Shown here piece after piece: positions 1-5,634 of a stretch of 5,634 nucleotides of DNA (positions are counted from its first letter, which is position 1; the number at the start of each line of letters is the position of its first letter). The stretch lies in contig JAJYXA010000570.1 in NCBI GenBank assembly GCA_021791235.1, forward strand, positions 1 through 5,634, in the 5' to 3' direction. Both the position numbers and the translations under genes were made by a program. The notes under the pieces are model-generated. The model ran no database searches. It saw only the letters and a list, made by a program, of their open reading frames with translations, and was not told the origin of the DNA. The DNA comes from Pseudomonadota bacterium. Its GTDB lineage: Bacteria; Pseudomonadota; Gammaproteobacteria; Burkholderiales; Thiobacillaceae.

Positions 1-1
1 G

Positions 2-1309
2 TTGCTCGGCGCAAGCGGGCCCGTATTCGCCGCCGACGCTGCGACCGGCCCGGCCGTGTTCGGCATTCCGCTCGATTTCATCCTGTTTGCGCTGACCCTG
101 CTCGGGGTGGCGCTGTTTCACAACCACACTTTGCGCGTGGGACTGACCGGCTTGGCAGTGATCACGATCTACAAAGTGCTGTTCACTGGGTTCAAGGACG
201 GCCCCGGCATTCAGGGGCTGATCTCGCATTTCGGTCACGAATGGGTGATCCTGACCAACCTGCTGTGCCTGCTGCTCGGCTTCGCGCTGCTGTCGCGCCA
301 TTTCGAGAAGACGCACATCCCGGCGGTGCTGCCGCGCTTCCTGCCGCACGACTGGAAAGGCGGTTTCATCCTGCTGGTGATGGTGTTCGTGCTGTCGTCC
401 TTCCTCGACAATATCGCTGCGGCGCTGATCGGCGGCGCGATGGCGCATACGCTGTTCCGCGCCAAGGTGCATGTGGGCTATCTCGCCGCCATCGTCGCCG
501 CTTCGAACGCGGGCGGCTCGGGCAGCGTGGTTGGCGATACCACCACTACCATGATGTGGATACACGGCGTGGCCCCGAGTGCGGTGTTCCACGCTTACGC
601 CGCCGCGGCGGTGGCGCTGGTGGTGTGCGGCATCCCGGCGGCGCTGCAGCAGCACAAGTATTCTCCGATTATCAAGCACGAGCACAGCCATATCCGCATC
701 GACTGGCTGCGCGCCGGCATCGTCGCCTTGATCCTCATCTGCGCCATCGTCGCAAATGTAATCGTCAACGTCGAATACAGCGAAATCTCGGACCGCTTTC
801 CGTTTATCGGCGTGGCGGTGTGGATCGCGATCCTGGTGAGCGTGCCGGTGCGGAGGCCCGATTGGGAACTGCTGCCGGAAGCGACCAAGGGTTCGATCTT
901 CCTGCTGTCGCTGGTAACCTGCGCTTCGATGATGCCGGTGGAAGCCTTGCCGCCTGCGTCCTGGCATTCGGCTTTCGGCCTGGGGTTCATCTCCGCGGTA
1001 TTCGACAACATCCCGCTGACCGCGCTCGCGCTGAAGCAGGGCGGCTTCGACTGGGGCATGCTCGCCTATACCGTCGGATTCGGCGGCTCGATGATCTGGT
1101 TCGGCTCCAGCGCCGGCGTGGCGCTGTCCAACATGTACCCGGAAGCGAAATCGGTCGCTAACTGGGTGAAGGGCGGCTGGCATGTGACGCTCGCCTATGT
1201 GGTCGGCTTCGCCGTGCTGATGCTGACGCTGGGCTGGCAGCCGACACCCGAGCGCGGCGATGTGCAGGCATCGAGCCAGCCAGCCGCGGCCGCTGCGCCG
1301 TTGCGGTGA
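2..1309 (+). CDS. NhaD/CitMHS-like ion-transporter family permease, 5'-truncated by window edge
   Basis: This is a polytopic inner-membrane secondary transporter of the ion transporter (IT) superfamily, which includes NhaD Na+/H+ antiporters and CitMHS/SLC13-type carboxylate carriers. The visible 435 residues show the two-repeat signature: SSFLDNIAAAL (about 132-142) and ISAVFDNIPLTAL (about 330-342) each carry the Asp-Asn-Ile of a broken helix. GDTTTTMMWI (178-187) resembles the GDVTTTMLWI-type motif I associate with NhaD, and GGSMIWFGSSAG (361-372) is a second Gly/Ser-rich loop. Many hydrophobic segments span the length. The frame is open to the window edge and the first codon is TTG with no visible ribosome site, so the true start lies upstream. 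The first residues (GPVFA before ADAATG) look like the end of a cleavable signal peptide. The tail after about 413 is soluble and Ala/Pro-rich. It converges on lldP. Substrate is unresolved: Na+/H+ exchange (NhaD-like) or carboxylate transport are both possible. Confidence 0.85.
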   Translation: MLGASGPVFAADAATGPAVFGIPLDFILFALTLLGVALFHNHTLRVGLTGLAVITIYKVLFTGFKDGPGIQGLISHFGHEWVILTNLLCLLLGFALLSRHFEKTHIPAVLPRFLPHDWKGGFILLVMVFVLSSFLDNIAAALIGGAMAHTLFRAKVHVGYLAAIVAASNAGGSGSVVGDTTTTMMWIHGVAPSAVFHAYAAAAVALVVCGIPAALQQHKYSPIIKHEHSHIRIDWLRAGIVALILICAIVANVIVNVEYSEISDRFPFIGVAVWIAILVSVPVRRPDWELLPEATKGSIFLLSLVTCASMMPVEALPPASWHSAFGLGFISAVFDNIPLTALALKQGGFDWGMLAYTVGFGGSMIWFGSSAGVALSNMYPEAKSVANWVKGGWHVTLAYVVGFAVLMLTLGWQPTPERGDVQASSQPAAAAAPLR

Positions 1310-1388
1310 TCGCGTGCGTCGACGACACCGACGATAGGCTCAAGCAAGGCTACTGGCGCCTTCCCGGTCCACCCGTTACCCCTCCGAT

Positions 1389-1419
1389 GCTCCCTGAGAG
1401 CCGATCGCGCTCAGGGAGC
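1389..1419. terminator. Perfect 10-bp hairpin in the convergent gap (possible bidirectional terminator)
   Basis: GCTCCCTGAG (1389-1398) is followed by an 11-base loop and its exact complement CTCAGGGAGC (1410-1419). It lies 79 bases after the stop of the upstream permease and 11 bases beyond the stop of the opposing lldP, where a shared terminator would sit. Neither strand has a T-run after the stem, so it is not a canonical intrinsic terminator. It may act as a weak terminator, a 3'-end stabiliser, or part of a dispersed palindromic repeat. Confidence 0.5.
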
Positions 1420-1430
1420 GGTGCATAGCC

Positions 1431-3245
1431 TCACTTGGGTAGTGGTGGTATCGGGATCGAGCCAGGGAACACATAGGCTTGCAGCATCGCAATCACGCCG
1501 ATTACCGCGGCTCCGGCGATCGAGTACCAGAATACCTTGCGGAATATCGGTCCAAGCGCGTGCGAGCGCTCGTGCGGATCGTCGTAGCAGGCGGCGCAGG
1601 CGACCATGATGGACTGCGCATCGATCATTTTGCCCATGACCCCGCCTGTCGAATTGGTTGCCACGACCAGTATCTCATTCAGATGCAGTTGCTGCGCGGT
1701 GATGCGCTGCAGGCTGCCGAACAAGGCGTTGGATGCCGTGTCCGACCCCGTAAGGAAGACGCCCAACCAGCCCAGATACGCCGCAAAGAACGGATACAGC
1801 GGGCCCGCGCCGGTGAAGGCCAGCCCCAGGACTGCGTCCGTGCCAGAGTAGCGGGTAAGGAAGCCCAGGCCCAGCACCAAGCCGATGACCACCACGGGCG
1901 TCGTCATGCGGTGTGCGGTGCGAATAGTCGCGTCCTTCCACTGCGCTGCGCTCAGCTTGAGAACCAGGCCGGACAGTAGCGCGGCGACGAATACGCCGGT
2001 CCCTGCGGCCGATAGCCAGTTGATGATGAAGCGCGCCGCCTCGGGCTTGGCGCCGGCAAGGACGACCGGCGGGGTGCGCTGTACCAGGTTGTGCAGCGCC
2101 GGCATGTCCCATGCCGGCAGCGACAGCGTGCCGGTAAATGGTGAGCCCAGGAGCGTCGTCTTGAAGCTGATGCCAGAGAACAGCCCGTTCAGATACGTCT
2201 TCCATTGCGGCGTGCCCCATGCCGCGCAGCAGATGATCAGGATGACCCACGGCAGCCAGGCGTGGATTGTTTCCGCGACGCTGTATTGGTACTTCCAGGT
2301 GCTGCTGTCAGTAGTGGCAGTCGCCGTGGATTTTCCCGCCTTCTCCAGCGCCTCGCGCTCCGATTTGAGCAGAAAACGAGTCTTGGGATGCCAGACGAAA
2401 CGCAGGAACAATGCGGTACAAATGACGGAAAAGACGCCCGATACTACGTCGGTCATCAGGTGGAATTCATTAGTCGCCGAGGCGTAGTACTGCATCAGCG
2501 CGAACGACCCGCCCGCGCACAGCGTAGCGGGCCATACCTCGAACACCTCTTTCCAACTACCACCCTCCATTTTCACGAAGATAGCCACCAGCCAGAACGG
2601 AACCAGGATCGAGATCCAGGGCAGCTGATGTCCGGCCATGGTAGAGAGCGTAAGCTGGTCCAGGCCGCTAACCGCGGCCAGCGTCACGATGGGGGTGCCG
2701 ATCGCGCCCCAGGCGACTGGTGCTGTGTTGGCGAGCAGATTCAGCACGGCAGACTGGAAGGGTTTGAATCCCAGTCCCACCATCACGGCGCCGGCGATGG
2801 CCACCGGCGTGCCGAAGCCCGAAGTTCCCTCGATGATCGCCCCGAAAGAAAAGGCGATGAGCACACATTGCAGCCGCCGGTCGAAGGAGATGTGAATAAT
2901 TGATTCCTTCACGATCTCGAACTTGCCGGTCACCACTGTCATCGTGTACAGGAACATCGCGCCTAGAATGATCCAAATGATCCCCAGGAATCCGGATAGG
3001 GTGCCCAGTACGAAAGCCGACGCGGCGGCAGCGAGGGGCATCCCAAAGGCGACACAGGAAACAAGGAAGGCGGCGAACACGCCGTACAAGGCCGCGTACG
3101 GGGCGGAAATGCCCAGGTGCCTCACGCCCTGGGCGTCACGGTGCGGATGCAGCGCAATGAAGTACAAAAGGACACAAATGGGAACCGCCGCCACGAGAGT
3201 GGAAAGGAACGCGTTCCCCATCGGATTGTAACTTTGATAGTACAT
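1431..3245 (-). CDS. lldP: L-lactate permease (LctP/LldP family)
   Basis: This is a complete 604-residue inner-membrane permease of the lactate permease family (TC 2.A.14), which imports L-lactate, and in characterised members D-lactate and glycolate, with protons. Many transmembrane segments cover the protein. Family hallmarks are FGAIIEGTSGFGTPVAIAG (134-152), NTAPVAWGAIGTP (173-185), LTGSDTASNALFG (498-510) and NSTGGVMGKMIDAQS (531-545). A hydrophilic loop lies at about 285-322. The length is somewhat above the 551 residues of E. coli LldP. The ATG at 3245 was chosen because AGGGGG (3255-3250, minus strand) precedes it by four bases and the protein then begins MYYQSYNPMGN, typical of the family. 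The frame stays open upstream to a GTG at 3356, but that 37-residue extension is hydrophilic and has no ribosome site. No lactate dehydrogenase or regulator gene is adjacent in the window. It is divergent from dctP across about 800 bases. Family assignment is very secure; exact substrate is inferred. Confidence 0.96.
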   Translation of the reverse strand: MYYQSYNPMGNAFLSTLVAAVPICVLLYFIALHPHRDAQGVRHLGISAPYAALYGVFAAFLVSCVAFGMPLAAAASAFVLGTLSGFLGIIWIILGAMFLYTMTVVTGKFEIVKESIIHISFDRRLQCVLIAFSFGAIIEGTSGFGTPVAIAGAVMVGLGFKPFQSAVLNLLANTAPVAWGAIGTPIVTLAAVSGLDQLTLSTMAGHQLPWISILVPFWLVAIFVKMEGGSWKEVFEVWPATLCAGGSFALMQYYASATNEFHLMTDVVSGVFSVICTALFLRFVWHPKTRFLLKSEREALEKAGKSTATATTDSSTWKYQYSVAETIHAWLPWVILIICCAAWGTPQWKTYLNGLFSGISFKTTLLGSPFTGTLSLPAWDMPALHNLVQRTPPVVLAGAKPEAARFIINWLSAAGTGVFVAALLSGLVLKLSAAQWKDATIRTAHRMTTPVVVIGLVLGLGFLTRYSGTDAVLGLAFTGAGPLYPFFAAYLGWLGVFLTGSDTASNALFGSLQRITAQQLHLNEILVVATNSTGGVMGKMIDAQSIMVACAACYDDPHERSHALGPIFRKVFWYSIAGAAVIGVIAMLQAYVFPGSIPIPPLPK

Positions 3246-3248
3246 AAG

Positions 3249-3255
3249 TCCCCCT
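3249..3255 (-). promoter_or_regulatory. Ribosome binding site deciding the lldP start
   Basis: On the minus strand AGGGGGA lies just before the ATG at 3245, with a short spacing of 3-4 bases. It supports this ATG over the upstream in-frame GTG at 3356, which has no comparable purine run. Confidence 0.7.
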
Positions 3256-3477
3256 TTTGGCTGAATGACGTTGCTGTTAGTCCCTGGAAGTTCAGTCGGT
3301 GTGGTTATCCCCGGTAGATGCTCTGGTTCCGAACGCTGTAAGAAATCTGTGCCCACGCCCGCTGCATATTGACGGGACGCATACGCTCATTCGATTAGGG
3401 TAAGTATCGATACGCTGCTCTTCTAACCGATAAAGCTTCGTGTCTCGGCTATTTGTTGGTGTTAGTAACAGACCAGC

Positions 3478-3665
3478 GCGGGCATAACCGGGGATATGCG
3501 CCTCGCCTTTCCAGTGCTAGGAGGTTTGCAGCTTGTATGTGGGTGTTGGCGCTTCCGTACCGGTACGTATGATCGGCGCGCCGACATCTTGGCCACGCCG
3601 TCCGTGGTCTCCGCACCGATTAGGAACTTGCGCCGCGAATTTGGTGTTTTGGCTGGGTTGCGCAC
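3478..3665 (-). pseudogene. Relic 5' end of a Tat-exported TRAP solute-binding protein gene
   Basis: Reading the minus strand from a GTG at 3665, residues 10-18 are SRRKFLIGA, a twin-arginine signal motif at exactly the residue numbers of SRRKFLTGA in the intact DctP (gene at 4051). Over those nine codons 21 of 27 bases match, and five of the six differences are silent third positions. The frame breaks inside GCGCGC near 3575-3582. Removing two bases there restores a frame reading SAPIIRTG...TYKLQTS, which parallels DctP GFPMIAKG...NMRWQST. Codon 49 is then TAG (3519-3517), where DctP has Trp49, so a TGG-to-TAG change is the simple explanation. Beyond it K52 and H56 also coincide and GYAR resembles DYAK; resemblance then fades before lldP. 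GGAGCA (3680-3675) may be an old ribosome site. The gene is broken by a frameshift, a stop and loss of the remaining roughly 320 codons. Homology is my own alignment by eye; the ancestral ligand is unknown. Confidence 0.65.
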
Positions 3666-3891
3666 CTCGAAACTTGCTCCAATTTAGAGATGAAAAATAC
3701 ACCGCTCCAACCGCCGCCGCGTACGCAAAGGCGCGTGTCTGCATCGGTCACGACGTGCGCGGTGATATGAATAAATTAAAGTAGCATGATGCAAAGGAAG
3801 TGGCAATGTGGTGGACGCTTCGGATGCTCGACGAACCTTAAGCGGAGTACCACATATTAGTAGTTTCCCTAATTGACGCTAGCGCAAACAA

Positions 3892-3920
3892 TTGATATTT
3901 CGCGGCGGCAGGTATAGCAT
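3892..3920 (+). promoter_or_regulatory. Possible sigma-70-type promoter for dctP
   Basis: TTGATA (3892-3897) could serve as a -35 element, with TATAGC (3913-3918, 15-base spacing) or TAGCAT (3915-3920, 17-base spacing) as -10. Neither -10 is strong. It would give a leader of roughly 125 bases before the dctP ATG. A competing -35, TTGACG, lies at 3873-3878. It overlaps the sigma-54-like candidate, so at most one reading is likely to be right. Confidence 0.25.
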
Positions 3921-3925
3921 TTGCC
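3910..3925 (+). promoter_or_regulatory. Weak sigma-54-like -24/-12 element upstream of dctP
   Basis: AGGTAT at 3910-3915 and TTGCC at 3921-3925 place GG (3911-3912) and GC (3923-3924) exactly ten bases apart, as the -24/-12 class requires. The -24 half matches the TGGCAC consensus poorly outside GG and A. Some C4-dicarboxylate transport genes are sigma-54 dependent, which makes the site plausible, but no activator gene is visible in the window. Confidence 0.2.
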
Positions 3926-3950
3926 CGTCTCATAGAGTAGCCGGGGGAGC

Positions 3951-3974
3951 TATTCCGGATTATGGAATATTCCG
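3951..3974 (+). repeat. TATTCCG direct repeat and GGAATATTCC palindrome in the dctP leader
   Basis: TATTCCG occurs at 3951-3957 and again at 3968-3974. Between them GGAAT (3964-3968) forms an inverted repeat with the first copy (ATTCC, 3952-3956) and, with the second, the perfect palindrome GGAATATTCC (3964-3973). The cluster lies about 80-100 bases before the dctP ATG, downstream of the candidate promoters, where a repressor operator or leader structure could act. No regulator family is recognised. Confidence 0.4.
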
Positions 3975-4038
3975 TCGGTCAGGCGCAGTTCAGGGCCAAC
4001 CCGTTCCAAAAGCGTAGGTCAAGCATAAAACTATTCCC

Positions 4039-4044
4039 AAGGAG
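4039..4044 (+). promoter_or_regulatory. Ribosome binding site of dctP
   Basis: AAGGAG sits six bases before the ATG at 4051, a near-ideal Shine-Dalgarno arrangement that fixes the start and places the twin-arginine motif correctly near the N terminus. Confidence 0.85.
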
Positions 4045-4050
4045 CAGACA

Positions 4051-5199
4051 ATGAGCAAAGAGCAAACCAAACCGCTGTCGCGCCGCAAGTTTCTCACCGG
4101 CGCCGCGGCGGCGACGGCCGGCGCCGCGACGCTGGGCTTCCCGATGATCGCAAAAGGCCAGACGGGGCCGATCAACATGCGTTGGCAGAGCACCTGGCCG
4201 TCCAAGGATATTTTCCACGAGTACGCCCTCGATTACGCCAAGATCGTGAACGACATGACCGGCGGCGACCTCAAAATCGAAGTGCTGCCGGCGGGCGCGG
4301 TGGTGCCTGCGTTCAACCTGCTGGATGCGGTTTCGAAAGGCACGCTCGACGGCGGCCACGGCGTGATGGTGTATCACTACGGCAAACAGAATGCGCTTGC
4401 CTTGTGGGGATCCGGGCCCGGCTACGGCATGGACGCGAATATGCTGCTCGCGTGGCACCACTGGGGCGGCGGCAAGGAACTGCTGGCGAAGCTCTACCAG
4501 TCGATCGGCGCCAATGTGGTGTCCTTCCCCTACGGCCCGATGTCGACGCAGCCGCTGGGCTGGTTCAAGAAGCCGATCACCAAGGCCGCCGACCTGAAGG
4601 GCCTCAAGTACCGCACGGTCGGAATTTCGATCGACGTGTTTACGGCGATGGGCGCGGCGGTGAACGCACTGCCGGGCGGCGAGATCGTGCCGGCGATGGA
4701 CCGCGGCCTGCTCGATGCGGCCGAGTTCAACAACATGACCTCCGACCGCCTGCTCGGTTTTCCGGACGTCTCCAAGGTATGCATGCTGCAAAGCTTCCAC
4801 CAGAACGCGGAGCAGTTCGAAATCACGTTCAACAAGACCAAGTACGACGCCCTGCCGGCCAAGCTGAAGGCGACCATCGCCAATGCCGTGTCCGCCGCGT
4901 CGGCGGAAATGTCGTGGAAGGCGATCGACCGCTACTCCAAGGATTATGTCGAGCTGCAGACCAAGGAGAAAGTCAAGTTTTACAAGACGCCGGACCCGAT
5001 CCTGCAGGAGCAGCTGGTGGTTTACGACCGGGTGGTCGACAAGAAATCCGCGGAAAACCCCATGTTCAAGGAAATCGTCGCATCGCAAAAGGCATTCGCC
5101 GCACGCACGGTGAAATGGGACATGGACAACAACGTCAACCGGCGTATGGCCTATAATCATTACTACGGCGCGAAGAAGCCGGCCGCGAAAAAGACCTGA
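4051..5199 (+). CDS. dctP: TRAP transporter solute-binding protein (DctP family), Tat-exported
   Basis: This 382-residue protein is the periplasmic solute receptor of a tripartite ATP-independent periplasmic (TRAP) transporter; it captures an organic acid and delivers it to the DctQM membrane complex. SRRKFL (10-15) followed by an Ala/Gly-rich stretch to about 30 is a twin-arginine signal, with cleavage probably around 35-37. The mature start INMRWQSTWP, then GTLDGGHG (97-104), LKGLKYRTVG (182-191), GGEIVPAMDRG (209-219) and DAAEFNN (222-228) are typical of the subgroup with TakP and the mannitol/chloroaromatic-type binders. Arg188 matches the conserved carboxylate-binding Arg of the family. 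Gln167 and Glu225 lie where I recall TakP-type proteins having cation and ligand contacts. The C terminus is a short basic tail (AKKPAAKKT). A terminator and dctQ follow on the same strand. Ligand candidates are 2-oxoacids, lactate or a related hydroxy acid; the lldP neighbour is suggestive only. Family assignment is very secure, ligand is not. Confidence 0.95.
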   Translation: MSKEQTKPLSRRKFLTGAAAATAGAATLGFPMIAKGQTGPINMRWQSTWPSKDIFHEYALDYAKIVNDMTGGDLKIEVLPAGAVVPAFNLLDAVSKGTLDGGHGVMVYHYGKQNALALWGSGPGYGMDANMLLAWHHWGGGKELLAKLYQSIGANVVSFPYGPMSTQPLGWFKKPITKAADLKGLKYRTVGISIDVFTAMGAAVNALPGGEIVPAMDRGLLDAAEFNNMTSDRLLGFPDVSKVCMLQSFHQNAEQFEITFNKTKYDALPAKLKATIANAVSAASAEMSWKAIDRYSKDYVELQTKEKVKFYKTPDPILQEQLVVYDRVVDKKSAENPMFKEIVASQKAFAARTVKWDMDNNVNRRMAYNHYYGAKKPAAKKT

Positions 5200-5219
5200 G
5201 GCATATTAGGTTCGCATCG

Positions 5220-5254
5220 AACACCACCCGGAGATACTGGGTGGTGTTTTTTTT
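5220..5254 (+). terminator. Intrinsic terminator between dctP and dctQ
   Basis: A perfect 10-bp stem pairs AACACCACCC (5220-5229) with GGGTGGTGTT (5239-5248) around a 9-base loop, and a run of eight T (5247-5254) closes it. It starts 20 bases after the dctP stop and ends 76 bases before dctQ, on the same strand. It is a textbook Rho-independent terminator and probably makes a short abundant dctP message with reduced read-through into the membrane subunit genes. Confidence 0.93.
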
Positions 5255-5316
5255 GGATCGCGGCGGAAGCCGGGCGCAAACGGCAATTTAGGTTTTAGCC
5301 CCGTCCCCGCATCCAC

Positions 5317-5321
5317 GGAGG
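5317..5321 (+). promoter_or_regulatory. Ribosome binding site of dctQ
   Basis: GGAGG ends nine bases before the ATG at 5331 and supports that codon as the start of the small subunit. No clear promoter is seen in the 76 bases between the terminator and this start. Confidence 0.75.
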
Positions 5322-5330
5322 ATTTCACAA

Positions 5331-5634
5331 ATGCAAAAACTATTGTTGTTCGTCGACAAGCTGAGCACCTTCGTCGGCCAGGCGTTTTCCTGGCTCATCG
5401 TCAGCCTGACCCTGCTCATATCCTGGGAAGTATTTTCGCGCTACGCGCTCGATCATCCCCACCCCTGGGCTTTCGACGTCATGATCATGATGTACGGCAC
5501 CCTGTTCATGCTGGCCGGGGCCTACACGCTCGCGAAAAGCGGACATTTGCGCGGCGACGTGCTCTACGGCTTTTTTCGTCCACGCCCCCAGGCGAGCATT
5601 GACCCGGTGCTCTACATTCTGTTCTTCATCCCTG
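5331..5634 (+). CDS. dctQ: TRAP transporter small membrane subunit (DctQ family), 3'-truncated by window end
   Basis: The first 101 residues are present and the frame is open to the window end. DctQ is the small integral membrane subunit (four helices in the family) that joins DctM to form the TRAP permease and helps dock the binding protein. A first hydrophobic helix covers about 14-31 and leads into SWEVFSRY (31-38), the characteristic DctQ motif after helix one. HPHPWAFD (42-49) follows, then a second helix (about 50-66) ending in LAKSGHLRGDVLYG (67-80), also a family signature. A third helix begins near 92. The ATG is preceded by GGAGG at nine bases. It lies 131 bases after the dctP stop, with a strong terminator between, so its expression probably depends on read-through or an unseen promoter. 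The order dctP-dctQ predicts dctM immediately downstream. Confidence 0.93.
   Translation, partial: MQKLLLFVDKLSTFVGQAFSWLIVSLTLLISWEVFSRYALDHPHPWAFDVMIMMYGTLFMLAGAYTLAKSGHLRGDVLYGFFRPRPQASIDPVLYILFFIP

Larger units (their letters stand above)
3246..4050. other. Long divergent intergenic region between lldP and dctP
   Basis: About 800 bases, visibly more AT-rich than the flanking genes, with no intact coding region I can support. Bases 3246-3477 hold the lldP leader; a 10-bp palindrome GTATCGATAC lies at 3404-3413, and I see no convincing sigma-70 promoter reading toward lldP. Bases 3478-3665 hold a decayed TRAP binding-protein gene start on the minus strand. In 3666-3860 I recognise nothing. 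Bases 3870-4050 hold the leader of dctP with candidate promoter elements, small dyads and the ribosome site. The short open frames here, such as plus-strand 3533-3784, show no family resemblance and no ribosome site, and I do not call them genes. Confidence 0.7.

Noticed and set aside
241..1161. 306-codon plus-strand open frame within the first permease
   Set aside because: Arg/Gly-rich alternative-frame translation of the membrane protein gene, without ribosome site or family resemblance.
3246..3356. N-terminal extension of lldP to a GTG at 3356
   Set aside because: The 37 extra residues are hydrophilic and unlike the family N terminus, and the GTG has no ribosome site, while the ATG at 3245 has one.
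3447..3476. TTGGT...ACCA arrangement resembling a GntR-type (PdhR/LldR) operator
   Set aside because: The half-sites are too far apart and imperfect compared with known GntR-family sites.
3556..3567. 12-bp perfect palindrome CGTACCGGTACG and the 8-bp GGCGCGCC at 3575-3582
   Set aside because: About one 12-bp palindrome is expected by chance in a window of this length, and both lie within the relic gene, so no regulatory meaning is claimed.
3533..3784. Plus-strand open frame of 83 codons in the intergenic region
   Set aside because: No ribosome site or family resemblance; it lies antisense to the TRAP relic, which explains part of its openness.
4182..5156. 324-codon plus-strand frame inside dctP
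   Set aside because: Arg-rich off-frame reading of dctP, typical of GC-rich coding DNA.
3979..5160. Long minus-strand open frame of 393 codons opposite dctP
   Set aside because: It is the antisense shadow of the GC-rich dctP gene: composition is Arg/His/Val-rich, with no recognisable family, and it covers almost exactly the true gene.
5255..5330. Possible promoter for dctQ in the spacer after the terminator
   Set aside because: I could not find a -35/-10 pair with acceptable matches and spacing; only the GGAGG ribosome site is supported.

Overview
The window reads as chromosomal DNA from a GC-rich Gram-negative proteobacterium. A betaproteobacterium is the most likely source, inferred from GC-rich codon use, Shine-Dalgarno starts and the mix of carboxylate transporter families; no rRNA or other taxonomic marker is present. 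All four recognisable genes encode inner-membrane or periplasmic solute transport proteins, and three different transporter superfamilies sit side by side.

Layout. (1) Bases 2-1309, plus strand: the 3' part of an ion-transporter-superfamily permease (NhaD/CitMHS-like), whose start lies upstream of the window. (2) Bases 1310-1430: a convergent gap with a perfect 10-bp hairpin. (3) Bases 1431-3245, minus strand: a complete L-lactate permease (lldP). (4) Bases 3246-4050: about 800 bases of more AT-rich DNA between the divergent lldP and dctP. It has no intact gene, but holds on the minus strand the decayed 5' end of a TRAP-type solute-binding protein gene (about 3478-3665), plus weak candidate control sites for dctP. 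(5) Bases 4051-5199, plus strand: a complete Tat-exported TRAP solute-binding protein (dctP), followed by a strong intrinsic terminator (5220-5254). (6) Bases 5331-5634, plus strand: the 5' part of the TRAP small membrane subunit (dctQ), cut by the window end; dctM would be expected next.

How the genes may work together: LldP is a secondary lactate/glycolate permease. The TRAP system belongs to the subgroup that includes 2-oxoacid and lactate binders (TakP-like), so both could serve uptake of small monocarboxylates with different affinities. That is inference; the TRAP ligand cannot be fixed from sequence alone. The dctP-dctQ terminator fits the usual need for far more binding protein than membrane subunit.

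The most notable observation is the relic TRAP binding-protein gene. Its Tat motif falls at the same residue numbers as in the intact DctP, most codon differences in the motif are synonymous, and its in-frame TAG (after correcting one 2-base insertion) falls exactly where DctP has a conserved-looking Trp. I saw no CRISPR array, tRNA, rRNA, insertion sequence or clearly new multi-gene system.
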